Assembly: GCF_007680605.1 (NCBI RefSeq) | Contig: NZ_VEIO01000002.1 | Location: 124,001 to 188,000 of the forward strand | Length of the DNA: 64,000 nt | Source of the DNA: Paenibacillus xylanexedens | GTDB lineage: Bacteria > Bacillota > Bacilli > Paenibacillales > Paenibacillaceae | Direction: 5' to 3' | Notes under the pieces: model-generated | What the model was told of the DNA's origin: nothing | What the model saw: only the letters and a program-made list of their open reading frames with translations | Databases searched by the model: none | Shown here: positions 16,391-24,401 of the stretch, one piece after another | How positions within the stretch are numbered: position 1 is the first letter of the stretch | Layout: each line of letters opens with the position of its first letter | Program-made: the position numbers and the translations under genes

Positions 16391-18355
16391 ATGATATTAG
16401 GATCAAAGGTTACAAGACTATCAAGAATTTTAGAGCAGGATGGTTTAGATCCATATGAGGTCGTAAAGATTAAAAATAATGCTATAGAGTTACTCGGCAA
16501 AGTCGGAACACTTAATTCCCCAACTTGTCAGGGGCTGCTTTTTGGTCAAATTCAAAGTGGGAAAACAAATAATATGCTAATGTCCACAGCACTTGCATCA
16601 GACAATGGCTTCAGGTTATTCATAATTCTCACATCAGATAACGTTTGGTTATATGATCAAACATTAGATAGGATTAATCAATCATTGCCAGGTATGCAAG
16701 CTTTAGGTAAGGATCAATGGATGATGGCTCACCCCGAACGAATTCAAACAGCACTACAAACAGGTGGCTTAATACTAATGGCGACTAAGAATACTCACAT
16801 TCTTCAATCGCTTATAGATTTCTTAGAAATGCATTGTTCAGAGGGAATGAGGCCTATCATCTTTGATGATGAAGCGGATCAAGCTAGCCTTAATACCCTA
16901 CTAAATAACGATACTGAGGATTTAAGTGGCGTTAATGAGGCTATCGTCAACATCCGAAGTTACTTTGAAAATCATGTTTACGTTCAAGTTACAGCTACTC
17001 CACAATCCCTCTTCCTTCAACATTCGGAGAGTGATTTTGCACCGGAATTTACTGTAACTTTTGAGCCTGGAAATGGATACGTAGGAGGAGAGGATTTTTT
17101 TGAAACAGAGCAAAATCTTTCACCTATGCGACTTTTCCCGGATAACGAAGTTGATAATATAATTACTTCCGACTTACTTGATGTTGAGGAAAGCTGGGAG
17201 GCCGTACCCACCGGACTTAGAAAGGCACTATGTTCATTTTTTGTAGCTGCATCATCTAAGCTTATAGCAGGGGATGGAAACTCTTTTTCATGTGTTTGTC
17301 ATGTTAGTCAACGTCAAGACCCTCATAAAAGAATAGGTCAGATTGTTAATAGTTTTGTAACTAGGATTACTCGATCCATGTCTGATCCGGATTCTCAGGA
17401 TAGCAATCTTATAATCGAGTATTTAAGAGAAGCATATGATGATATGATTCTAACTAATGCTAACCCGCCGTCTTTTCAAGATGTGATTAAAGAAATTAAT
17501 GAATGTATAAATAGTACAAGCGTTCAACTGCTTATTTCAGGTTCTAGATCAGCTACTTATAGTTCGCCGTTCAATATTTTAATTGGAGGAAACCGAATTG
17601 GTCGTGGTGTGACTATTAAGAGACTGTTAGTGACTTACTACGGACGAACAAGTAAATCTCCACAGGTTGATACTATACTTCAGCATTCTAGAATGTATGG
17701 TTACCGGAAGAACGATATGGATGTTATGAGGTTTTATATTTCAAGCTCTTTATTAGAAATTTTCAGAGGTGTACATGAGTCACATAAGCAATTATGGTCA
17801 ATGGCCCGTCAAATTGAGCCAACAGATATGCAAGCTATTGTATTATCTCGAACCACTCACTCCCTATTGAGGGCAACTCGTACAAGTGTTGTCTATATTG
17901 ATTCCTTAGCGTTCTATATGCCTGGAAAGAGATATTTCCCTTATACTCCTCTGATAAAAAATGTATCAGTTTTAGATAGTATGTTGTTACCTTATATGGG
18001 TTCTAGTCAATTAATGCAGGTTCCAATAGATATGCTTATCGATATCTTAAATCTTACAGCATCTGATGAGACCGGAGTGGGTTCATGGGATGATGAAGCC
18101 ATAAAAACATGTTTGAAAAATATGAAATTAATGTTCAATAACAGAGGATTTATTGAAGTGAGAAGAACGGACATCAGTAGGGGTTACCGAGCGTTGCTTT
18201 CTGGCGGATCAGATCGATTTGACCCATCAGGGCCAACTTTAACAATGTATAGATTTAATGGAAAAGTTGAGAATGGATGGGAAGGAGAACCATTCTGGGT
18301 TCCAAATTTAAGATTCCCCGACGGTAAAAAATATTTCATGTTTACAGTATTCTAA
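16391..18355 (+). CDS. Z1-domain helicase-like ATPase
   Basis: 654 residues; ATG with GAAGGGGAT in front, 2 bp after the PLD nuclease. Walker A GQIQSGKT at 52-59, Walker B IIFDDEAD near 156-163, VTATPQ near 205 and an arginine-finger-like QHSRMYGYR near 430 define a superfamily 2-type motor. The Z1 family (PF10593) occurs in restriction and related defence operons and, to my knowledge, has no settled mechanism. Likely couples nucleotide hydrolysis to DNA translocation or to control of the nuclease. The C-terminal 150 residues have no motif I recognise. Confidence 0.8.
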   Translation: MILGSKVTRLSRILEQDGLDPYEVVKIKNNAIELLGKVGTLNSPTCQGLLFGQIQSGKTNNMLMSTALASDNGFRLFIILTSDNVWLYDQTLDRINQSLPGMQALGKDQWMMAHPERIQTALQTGGLILMATKNTHILQSLIDFLEMHCSEGMRPIIFDDEADQASLNTLLNNDTEDLSGVNEAIVNIRSYFENHVYVQVTATPQSLFLQHSESDFAPEFTVTFEPGNGYVGGEDFFETEQNLSPMRLFPDNEVDNIITSDLLDVEESWEAVPTGLRKALCSFFVAASSKLIAGDGNSFSCVCHVSQRQDPHKRIGQIVNSFVTRITRSMSDPDSQDSNLIIEYLREAYDDMILTNANPPSFQDVIKEINECINSTSVQLLISGSRSATYSSPFNILIGGNRIGRGVTIKRLLVTYYGRTSKSPQVDTILQHSRMYGYRKNDMDVMRFYISSSLLEIFRGVHESHKQLWSMARQIEPTDMQAIVLSRTTHSLLRATRTSVVYIDSLAFYMPGKRYFPYTPLIKNVSVLDSMLLPYMGSSQLMQVPIDMLIDILNLTASDETGVGSWDDEAIKTCLKNMKLMFNNRGFIEVRRTDISRGYRALLSGGSDRFDPSGPTLTMYRFNGKVENGWEGEPFWVPNLRFPDGKKYFMFTVF

Positions 18356-18398
18356 TAGAAGAAACTTAGGATAGCAGACGTTAATTGAGGTGTGATTT

Positions 18399-19127
18399 AT
18401 GAATTTAAATCCTGATAATCCATTGATAATTAAAATTGAAAAGCACATAGAACAAGCAATCCGCAGATATAAAAAAAACTTCAAGTCGTTTTCAACTAAA
18501 GAGGAACATGGCTCTGGTGCAGTTGCTGAATGGTTTGGATTATTCAATGATCTATATTTGCTCGGTCCAATTGAAGATGAGAATACTAGAATTGATTTTG
18601 AATTTAATCATAGACTACTGAGTCCTCGGACTGAAGAATCAACAATTGGTGCTGACTTAATAGTGACTTTGACAATAAACCTTCCAGATTTGAAGGTAGA
18701 AAAAGGCCTCTTAATTCAGCACAAGCTTGATTCAAATATTAACTCCAAAAATAAGACCGATGTTAAAGTTGATACAAAATTATTAAAGAAACAAGTAAAA
18801 GACATGCTTAGTTTCTCACCCTGCTCTTACGTAATGGTATCTTCAATTCACGGGTTTGATATGATTCCAGCTATAGAATTAAACGGTGCTGAGAAAATAA
18901 AGAAAGATGTATTGGAGAACTATTCCAATACCACATTCAGCTATTTTATTACTAGATTATTTGTGCCATGCTATACCGGAGACCCAAAAATTACGGGTGA
19001 AGTTGCAGAGGCTAACAATCTATCAGAGTTATTGATTAAAATTGGTACTAGAAGAAATATTCAAGATAGTTTAGGTTTAAATAAACCTCAAAGTCCTCGT
19101 AACCCTAAGAAAAAACCAAATAAGTAA
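18399..19127 (+). CDS. Putative PD-(D/E)xK-fold protein of defence island
   Basis: 242 residues, ATG with TTGAGGTG upstream. An acidic helix start (GAVAEWFGLFNDL), then TIGADLIVTL and KGLLIQHKLD at about 85-110 give the E...D...QxK order of restriction-endonuclease folds, with Q replacing the usual second acid. The C-terminus is Lys/Pro-rich (NPKKKPNK). It lies downstream of the Z1 gene before a strong terminator, so it is probably the third gene of the nuclease-Z1 operon. It could be a second nuclease or a specificity/sensor subunit. No named family recognised. Confidence 0.55.
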   Translation: MNLNPDNPLIIKIEKHIEQAIRRYKKNFKSFSTKEEHGSGAVAEWFGLFNDLYLLGPIEDENTRIDFEFNHRLLSPRTEESTIGADLIVTLTINLPDLKVEKGLLIQHKLDSNINSKNKTDVKVDTKLLKKQVKDMLSFSPCSYVMVSSIHGFDMIPAIELNGAEKIKKDVLENYSNTTFSYFITRLFVPCYTGDPKITGEVAEANNLSELLIKIGTRRNIQDSLGLNKPQSPRNPKKKPNK

Positions 19128-19128
19128 G

Positions 19129-19165
19129 CAGAAAAGGCTGGGTTTCCCAGCCTTTTCTGTTTACT
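19129..19165 (+). terminator. Rho-independent terminator
   Basis: Perfect 14-bp stem CAGAAAAGGCTGGG/CCCAGCCTTTTCTG with a TTT loop, then TTTACTTT. Ends the nuclease-Z1 operon and separates it from the methyltransferase. Confidence 0.85.
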
Positions 19166-19268
19166 TTAGGGCTGCTTTATCTCTATGCTTGATGTATAGT
19201 AGAACCTAAGTTCGTGTGATAATAATATTTACTAACTCAAAATTATGATATATGGAGATGTTTAATGA

Positions 19269-20366
19269 ATGATATTTAATAAAGGGGAGCTTTTCTGTGG
19301 GCCTGGAGGGTTATCTCTTGGTGCCAAAATGGCTGAAATTATCAGTCCTGATGGAGAGGTATTCAAGGTGGAACACAGATGGGCTAATGATTACGACTCA
19401 GAAGCATGCCGGACGTTTAGACACAATATTTGTCCTGATGAGCCCGATTCAGTTATAGAAGGTGACGTAAGAGAAATTAATATTGATTCTTTGCCTAGTA
19501 TTGATGCTTTCTCTTTTGGTTTCCCATGTAATGATTATAGTAATGTTGGAGAGAAAAAAGGGATTAACGGTGATTTCGGCCCTTTATACACATATGGAGT
19601 GAAGGTACTGAATGCTCATAAACCACTTTGGTTCATAGCAGAAAACGTTGGAGGACTTGAAAGTGCTAATGAAGGAGAGACTTTTATAAAAATTCTATCT
19701 GATCTAGAAAAAACAGGATATAATCTTACACCTCATTTGTATAAGTTTCATGAATATGGAGTACCACAGGCTAGACAACGAATTATTATTGTTGGTATTC
19801 GAAAAGATTTAGGCTTAAGATATAAGGTTCCTGCACCAACTCATGGACCAGGGAATTATGTCACTTCTAGGCAAGCATTAGAAGAGGTACCGATTCCACT
19901 AGATGCTCCTAATCAGGAGTATACAAAACATCAAGCTAAGGTAGTAGAAATGCTAACCCATATACCCCCTGGAGAAAATGCTTGGTATCAAGGATTACCA
20001 GAACATTTGAGGTTGAATGTAAAGGGAACGAAAATTAGCCAAATATATAAAAGGCTTCATCCAGATAGACCTGCCTACACGGTTACAGGAAGTGGTGGTG
20101 GGGGAACACATATGTATCATTACGATAGCCCAAGAGCACTAACTAACAGAGAAAGAGCTAGGATTCAAACATTTCCTGACACATATGAGTTCTTAGGAGG
20201 AAAAGAGGCTGTAAGAAAACAAATTGGTATGGCTGTACCTCCTCTAGGAGCTAAAATTATAGTAGAGGCAATTCTTAAAACATTTGCAGGAATTCCGTAT
20301 AATTTTGTTGATGCGCACTGGACATTTGATGATTCAATAGCGAATCCTCTATTAAAACTAAAATAG
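19269..20366 (+). CDS. dcm: DNA (cytosine-5) methyltransferase
   Basis: 365 residues. C5 methylase motifs in order: I ELFCGPGGLSLGA (about 7-19), IV GFPCNDYSN with catalytic Cys87, VI ENVGG (125-129), VIII QARQRIIIVG, and X IGMAVPPLGAKI near the C-terminus. It transfers methyl groups from S-adenosylmethionine to cytosine C5. The target-recognition region between VIII and X is about 80 residues, suggesting a short palindromic target; the sequence cannot be read from here. It protects host DNA from the island nuclease. The start ATG 19269 has GGAG about ten bases upstream. Confidence 0.9.
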   Translation: MIFNKGELFCGPGGLSLGAKMAEIISPDGEVFKVEHRWANDYDSEACRTFRHNICPDEPDSVIEGDVREINIDSLPSIDAFSFGFPCNDYSNVGEKKGINGDFGPLYTYGVKVLNAHKPLWFIAENVGGLESANEGETFIKILSDLEKTGYNLTPHLYKFHEYGVPQARQRIIIVGIRKDLGLRYKVPAPTHGPGNYVTSRQALEEVPIPLDAPNQEYTKHQAKVVEMLTHIPPGENAWYQGLPEHLRLNVKGTKISQIYKRLHPDRPAYTVTGSGGGGTHMYHYDSPRALTNRERARIQTFPDTYEFLGGKEAVRKQIGMAVPPLGAKIIVEAILKTFAGIPYNFVDAHWTFDDSIANPLLKLK

Positions 20367-20382
20367 GATATTAAAGGTCGAG

Positions 20383-20826
20383 TTATTTCTCTCGATCTTT
20401 TTTTGTTTTAATTTTTATACTTTCTATAAATGAAGATATATTGTTGATAGTATCTTGAAATTCGTCTTTTTTTAATTTATGCTCCCAGATTCTTAATAAA
20501 CTCCAACCAATACTTTCATAGTAGCTGTTAACTTGGGTATCTCGTTGTTTGTTATGCACTAGTTTTTTTTTCCAATATTCTTGATTGCTTTTCGGTATGT
20601 TTCCATGAATTTCACATCCATGCCAAAAACAAGAATCAATAAATATAACTATTTTGTATTTCTTAATGGAGATATCCGGTTTACCATAAAGATTCGTGTT
20701 GTTTCTGCGAAAACGAAAGCCTTTTCTCCATAGTTCTCTCGAAACTTTATCTTCTAGTTTTGTTCCTGTAGAACGTATTGCCGACATATTCTTTTTTCTG
20801 TTTTCGGGGGATAAATTATCGACCAT
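20383..20826 (-). CDS. vsr: Very short patch repair endonuclease
   Basis: 147 residues, typical length. Vsr hallmarks: NMSAIRSTGTKLE at the N-terminus, KPDISIKKYKIVIFIDSCF with the catalytic Asp and the metal-site FWHGC, then GWSLLRIWEH. It nicks next to T:G mismatches made by deamination of 5-methylcytosine, limiting the mutational cost of the methyltransferase. Convergent with that gene, stops 16 bp apart. The start is ATG 20826 with GAAGGGG upstream. Confidence 0.92.
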   Translation of the reverse strand: MVDNLSPENRKKNMSAIRSTGTKLEDKVSRELWRKGFRFRRNNTNLYGKPDISIKKYKIVIFIDSCFWHGCEIHGNIPKSNQEYWKKKLVHNKQRDTQVNSYYESIGWSLLRIWEHKLKKDEFQDTINNISSFIESIKIKTKKDREK

Positions 20827-20881
20827 TTTAACAAAACCCCTTCAAAAAGATTTCTTTATTTAAGGAGGAAAGAGACTTATT

Positions 20882-20959
20882 ATGTCAATTAAACTCAGTG
20901 AATTACATAGGAACATTCTGATAGCTAAAGATCAGAGGGGGATTTATGGAAACCGCTAG
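20882..20959 (+). CDS. Tiny ORF upstream of the 54-residue ORF
   Basis: 25 codons, MSIKLSELHRN and onward, with a strong AAGGAGG 13 bases upstream. It overlaps the next ORF by 14 bases in another frame. It may be the broken 5' end of a gene, or a short regulatory peptide. Weak evidence. Confidence 0.3.
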   Translation: MSIKLSELHRNILIAKDQRGIYGNR

Positions 20960-21110
20960 AGACCGATTTAATGTAACATTAAACCCTGTTCATCTAAGTT
21001 GGGGGACTCTTGGGAAATCAAGAACTAATGGTAAGAGGAGTCCGTTGGAAGTGTATGTTCAAATTGCGTTATCAGATGCGCGATGTGATGTATTGTTCGC
21101 TCGAATCTAA
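20946..21110 (+). CDS. 54-residue ORF, possible remnant of a restriction enzyme
   Basis: ATG 20946 follows AGAGGGGATTT, a good ribosome site. The product contains NPVHLSWGTLGKSRTNGKRSP and then LEVYVQIALSDAR. The WG...RTNGxR...P pattern is reminiscent of the target-binding half of NgoFVII-like restriction enzymes (compare NWGQREGREPNQAYIPI in the protein at 15441-16388), so it may be a truncated second nuclease left in the island. It could also be a functional small protein. Low certainty. Confidence 0.4.
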   Translation: METARDRFNVTLNPVHLSWGTLGKSRTNGKRSPLEVYVQIALSDARCDVLFARI

Positions 21111-21146
21111 ATTTTGAAATAATTCCTGAGCAAAATAACGAAGCCA

Positions 21147-21518
21147 TTATTTTGCTTTAGATGGAGCCCCATGTGAAACTTTTAAAATCTCTCTTATTAT
21201 ATTGCGGGATAGCAATATATTACTAGGGGTAGTTTCTCTGAGCATGTCCGCCACTTCTTGTATAATCAGCTCTGACTCGGTCTGTTTCATTTCCTCATTT
21301 ACGAAACCAAATAACTGCGTTATATTTACCTCCAGTGTTTCTGCGATTTTAGCGAGGTTAACCAAAGACACATTCTTTTCCCCACGTTCAACTTGTCCAA
21401 TGTATGTAAAATGAAATCCACCTTTTTCTCCAAGTGCCTCCTGGGATAGTCCCTTCTCTTTTCTTAGAGCCTTGATTCGAGCGCCGACTAAATTCAAAAT
21501 TTCTCTTTCTTCCACCAT
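21147..21518 (-). CDS. XRE-family transcriptional regulator
   Basis: 123 residues from ATG 21518 (AGAGGGGG in front). Residues 11-65 form a Cro/C1 helix-turn-helix: RIKALRKEKGLSQEALGEKGG, then FTYIGQVERGEKNVS and LAKIAETLEVN. This is the layout of SinR-like and restriction-modification controller (C) proteins. The C-terminal 50 residues are a helical tail. At the right edge of the defence island and divergent from the HEPN-like gene, it probably controls one or both. Confidence 0.8.
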   Translation of the reverse strand: MVEEREILNLVGARIKALRKEKGLSQEALGEKGGFHFTYIGQVERGEKNVSLVNLAKIAETLEVNITQLFGFVNEEMKQTESELIIQEVADMLRETTPSNILLSRNIIREILKVSHGAPSKAK

Positions 21519-21659
21519 ACGCACCCCCTCTATGTAAAAGTGTAGACAAGATTTCGGGGGCTAAACATGACTATTTGGATCGTATATTTATCGTTAAATT
21601 ATATCTTTAAGTATTATTTTATTGTATAATATTGGTATTAACTCATTGGAGGGATGAAA

Positions 21660-22178
21660 ATGGCAAGAAATTGGTCCATTATCGAAGCGCATTGTAATCA
21701 CCAAGAAGCTTTCACTCCACGTTTTCAAGGATCTTATGACTTTATAGAATCTGTGTCCAGACGTAGTCCAGATGACTATATAGTGCGTAATACCATAATG
21801 GACTATCACCAGCATACAAAATATCACATCAAACTAGCCAACATCATGTATGGTCACAACCAGTTCCAAGCTTGTCTGATCCTCTGCGATTGGGCGCTAG
21901 CTTCTATGGTCAAGGCGTTATATATCCAAAAGTATCATGTAGTACATCCATCGAAGGAGCTTACCATGAATGAGATTTTGAATATAGTGCATACGGATAC
22001 TGCGCCCGGACTGGATATCGCTTTGTTTATCGGTACGATTCAACATATATCTTGCATAGAAGAGTTTAACCATGATCGGAATCTACAACCAAACAACATC
22101 AAGAAGCTGCTTCAACGAACAGAAGAAATACTAGAGGAGTTAAAGAATCGACTTAAGAATGATATAGAATTAAAATAA
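21660..22178 (+). CDS. HEPN-like helical protein
   Basis: 172 residues from ATG 21660, six bases after GGAGGG. The centre reads YHIKLANIMYGHNQFQACLILCDWALASMVKALYIQ, the first two helices of a HEPN-type four-helix bundle. The C-terminus RTEEILEELKNRLK is a further helix. The classic catalytic R-x4-6-H is not clear; RNTIMDYH at about 44-51 is a possible match. HEPN proteins act in toxin-antitoxin and defence systems, often as RNases or as nucleotidyltransferase partners, but no partner is adjacent. The XRE regulator is divergent. Confidence 0.5.
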   Translation: MARNWSIIEAHCNHQEAFTPRFQGSYDFIESVSRRSPDDYIVRNTIMDYHQHTKYHIKLANIMYGHNQFQACLILCDWALASMVKALYIQKYHVVHPSKELTMNEILNIVHTDTAPGLDIALFIGTIQHISCIEEFNHDRNLQPNNIKKLLQRTEEILEELKNRLKNDIELK

Positions 22179-22354
22179 ACTATTGATTTAATGTGTTATG
22201 TAACGTGGTCAGCTTTTTTGAAAATAGGACTCTAAGAGTACAGGTACTTAGTGAAAGCTTTTTATAATAAGGAAAAATCAGGATATTGGACGGATGTATG
22301 TGTCTTGTACTTCTGCTAACATAGTTGAATCTTATTTATTTCGGAGAGAACCCT

Positions 22355-23509
22355 ATGATTACAATCAAAGTAACACCAGAACAACTACTATATGTATCCA
22401 AACAGATTGAGCATGGAAGACAACAGCTGGAGTCTATACGAAGTGATCTGACCGCACGGATCGGTTTCATCGAGTCTCAATGGATGGGAGCCACACAGGA
22501 ACGGTTTTTCCATGATTTTCAGCAATCTCGTTCTGTACTGGATCGTGCACTGGAAAGTATGGTAAAGTCCTCTCAAGATCTAAAGGCTATTGCTGTGAGA
22601 TTCCAACAAGCTGATCAGGAACAGGTGAGTATAAGGGCAGTTTCTGGGCTGATCGCATTACAGAAAACGGAGTCTAATTCAAACCATGATTCGGATAAAA
22701 CAGAGTATACGATGGTATATAATACGCAATTCCGTAAAATGATGCCAACGGATAAAGACGGTAATGTAACACCAGAGACACTTCGTGCGTATGAGAGAGA
22801 TACTGGGTCACTGGACATGAAATCTGCACCTGATGTTGAGCCTGAGGGTGAGGATATCATGCAGTATCAGGTCAATGAATTGAAGAACGGGGTATACCCA
22901 TTCTCAGGAGAACCCGTTTCCGAGAATAGGGCCAGGTTGCTTATAACCAGTCTGCAAGCCAGTAATATGTTGATGGCTTTTACGGGAATGTATAAAAGGG
23001 GCTACAAAGTTCCGAGTAGTGGATTGAGGTTTTCAAATCAAAATCCAGGAATTAAGCGAATACAAGCATCACCAGTACAGCCTGGTAGTGCAGGTGAAGG
23101 AGCTAGTATAAGTAGTAGTTATGCTTCTGAGAAATTAGTATTATCTGATAAGGCAAGGATGTTAAAAGAAAAAGGTCATCACAGTCAGGCTCTGGATGTT
23201 CATTATGAGGATACCATTAGAAAGAAAACAGGTGGTAAAGAAGTTATATATGGTGAAAAGGGGAAAGAACGAGAGTTAGATAGTGTCACATCAGATGCTG
23301 TAATTGAAGCAAAGCGTTCGACATCAGCTATTCATAAACCAGATAATTTTCTCAATAAAAAAATGAAAAAACAGCTACAAGCTACAATGCAGTATGCTGA
23401 AGAAAATGGTTTGAGAGTGGAGTATTGGTTCAAGTATGGTGTTCATCCCAAAATACAAAAGTATTTAGAAGACAAGGGAATTGTTGTGAAAACAGGACTG
23501 GGGGATTGA
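22355..23509 (+). CDS. WXG100-fronted toxin with restriction-endonuclease-like C-terminus
   Basis: 384 residues; ATG 22355 has CGGAGAG in front and aligns with the starts of the toxins at 3916 and 7406 (MITIKVTPEQL against MLRIQVHPDEL). Residues 1-95 hold the WXG-type turn (ESQWMGATQERFF). The middle differs from the other two toxins. The C-terminus has ERELDSVTSDAVIEAKRS near 310-327, a D...ExK nuclease core, then YWFKYGVHPKIQKYLE, as in Tox-REase domains. Predicted type VII-secreted antibacterial nuclease. The immunity gene starts one base after the stop. Confidence 0.75.
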   Translation: MITIKVTPEQLLYVSKQIEHGRQQLESIRSDLTARIGFIESQWMGATQERFFHDFQQSRSVLDRALESMVKSSQDLKAIAVRFQQADQEQVSIRAVSGLIALQKTESNSNHDSDKTEYTMVYNTQFRKMMPTDKDGNVTPETLRAYERDTGSLDMKSAPDVEPEGEDIMQYQVNELKNGVYPFSGEPVSENRARLLITSLQASNMLMAFTGMYKRGYKVPSSGLRFSNQNPGIKRIQASPVQPGSAGEGASISSSYASEKLVLSDKARMLKEKGHHSQALDVHYEDTIRKKTGGKEVIYGEKGKERELDSVTSDAVIEAKRSTSAIHKPDNFLNKKMKKQLQATMQYAEENGLRVEYWFKYGVHPKIQKYLEDKGIVVKTGLGD

Positions 23510-23510
23510 A

Positions 23511-23888
23511 ATGGGAAAGTATGTATCTGTTAGAGGTTGGTTGGAGTGTGATGAGAGCACAATTAATGAAGTGAAAAAGATACGGGATGACTTTACAGCG
23601 AATTACAATGAAGGTTTACTGGATAAAGATAAATTGGAACTGTATCAGTCTGGCTGGACATTTCCGGAGAAGCAAATTAATTGGACGGCTTATGTTTTTT
23701 ACGGGGCAGATATCAGAGAGTATCATCTTGATTTTATGAAAAAGCAGCTTTCTGAGATGGCTAACATTGAGGATATAACTGGATATTTTTTGATAGATGA
23801 TCATGATGGAGATTATCATTTGTGCTGGCAGATATATGATAATAAAGTTATTGAAAGTGAACAGGAAAATATCGTGTTCAACAAATAA
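23511..23888 (+). CDS. Immunity protein of the 22355 toxin
   Basis: 125 residues, ATG one base after the toxin stop codon; translational coupling is likely because no separate strong ribosome site is seen beyond ACTGGGGG. Pattern: VSVRGWLECDE, then NWTAYVFYGADIREY, then GYFLIDDHDGDYHLCW. A close paralogue (about nine in ten residues identical) lies at 28932-29306. The layout recalls Imm7-like small immunity proteins, but I am not certain of the family. Cytoplasmic, acidic. Confidence 0.65.
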   Translation: MGKYVSVRGWLECDESTINEVKKIRDDFTANYNEGLLDKDKLELYQSGWTFPEKQINWTAYVFYGADIREYHLDFMKKQLSEMANIEDITGYFLIDDHDGDYHLCWQIYDNKVIESEQENIVFNK

Positions 23889-23904
23889 ATAAGTTAAAAT
23901 TGAA

Positions 23905-23946
23905 GGCCCATATCGACTTCTAAACGAGTGGCTATGGGCTTTTTTG
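23905..23946 (+). terminator. Rho-independent terminator
   Basis: GGCCCATA...TATGGGCTTTTTTG with internal pairing (CGACTTC...CGAGTGG). The same sequence pattern recurs, degenerate, after the genes ending at 29306 and 29868, evidence for duplication of this unit. Confidence 0.75.
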
Positions 23947-24074
23947 CTTTTCATCCGCTCCCGCCACTTTACAAAATCAACCGTTCACCATCCATGGCAA
24001 ATGGTATAATGGCAAAAAGGGAGATTCTGGCGCACAGCTAGAAGGTTCTCACAGTAGAGAGGATGATATACCAC

Positions 24075-24401
24075 ATGCCTACATACAACAAATTGGTGCG
24101 GGACAAGATTCCGCATATTATCACATCCAGCGGTAAGGAGTGTCGGACGCGCATTCTGGACCCAGAGGAATATAAGCAAGAATTGAGAACAAAGCTGAGT
24201 GAAGAGTCGGAAGAATACATGGGTGCAGGAAGTGATCAGGAAGCACTTGAAGAACTGGCAGATATGCTCGAAGTGATCCGGGCGTTGGCAGAGGTGCATG
24301 GAGCTAATGCGGCGCAGCTGGACAAGCTACGTGCAGATAAAGCCGAGGCGCGTGGAGGATTTCAGGAGAGAGTGTATCTAATCGATGTCGACGAAGCTTA
24401 A
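24075..24401 (+). CDS. MazG-like nucleotide pyrophosphohydrolase
   Basis: 108 residues. MPTYNKLVRDKIPHII at the start and EESEEYMGAG with EELADMLEVIRAL give the ExxE...ExxD metal site of the all-alpha NTP pyrophosphatase (MazG / phosphoribosyl-ATP pyrophosphohydrolase-like) fold. It should hydrolyse a nucleoside triphosphate to monophosphate and pyrophosphate. ATG 24075 is chosen because homologues begin MP-YNKLVRDKI. It overlaps the downstream helicase by 17 bp, so the two are co-expressed; a joint defence or nucleotide-damage role is inferred. Confidence 0.8.
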   Translation: MPTYNKLVRDKIPHIITSSGKECRTRILDPEEYKQELRTKLSEESEEYMGAGSDQEALEELADMLEVIRALAEVHGANAAQLDKLRADKAEARGGFQERVYLIDVDEA

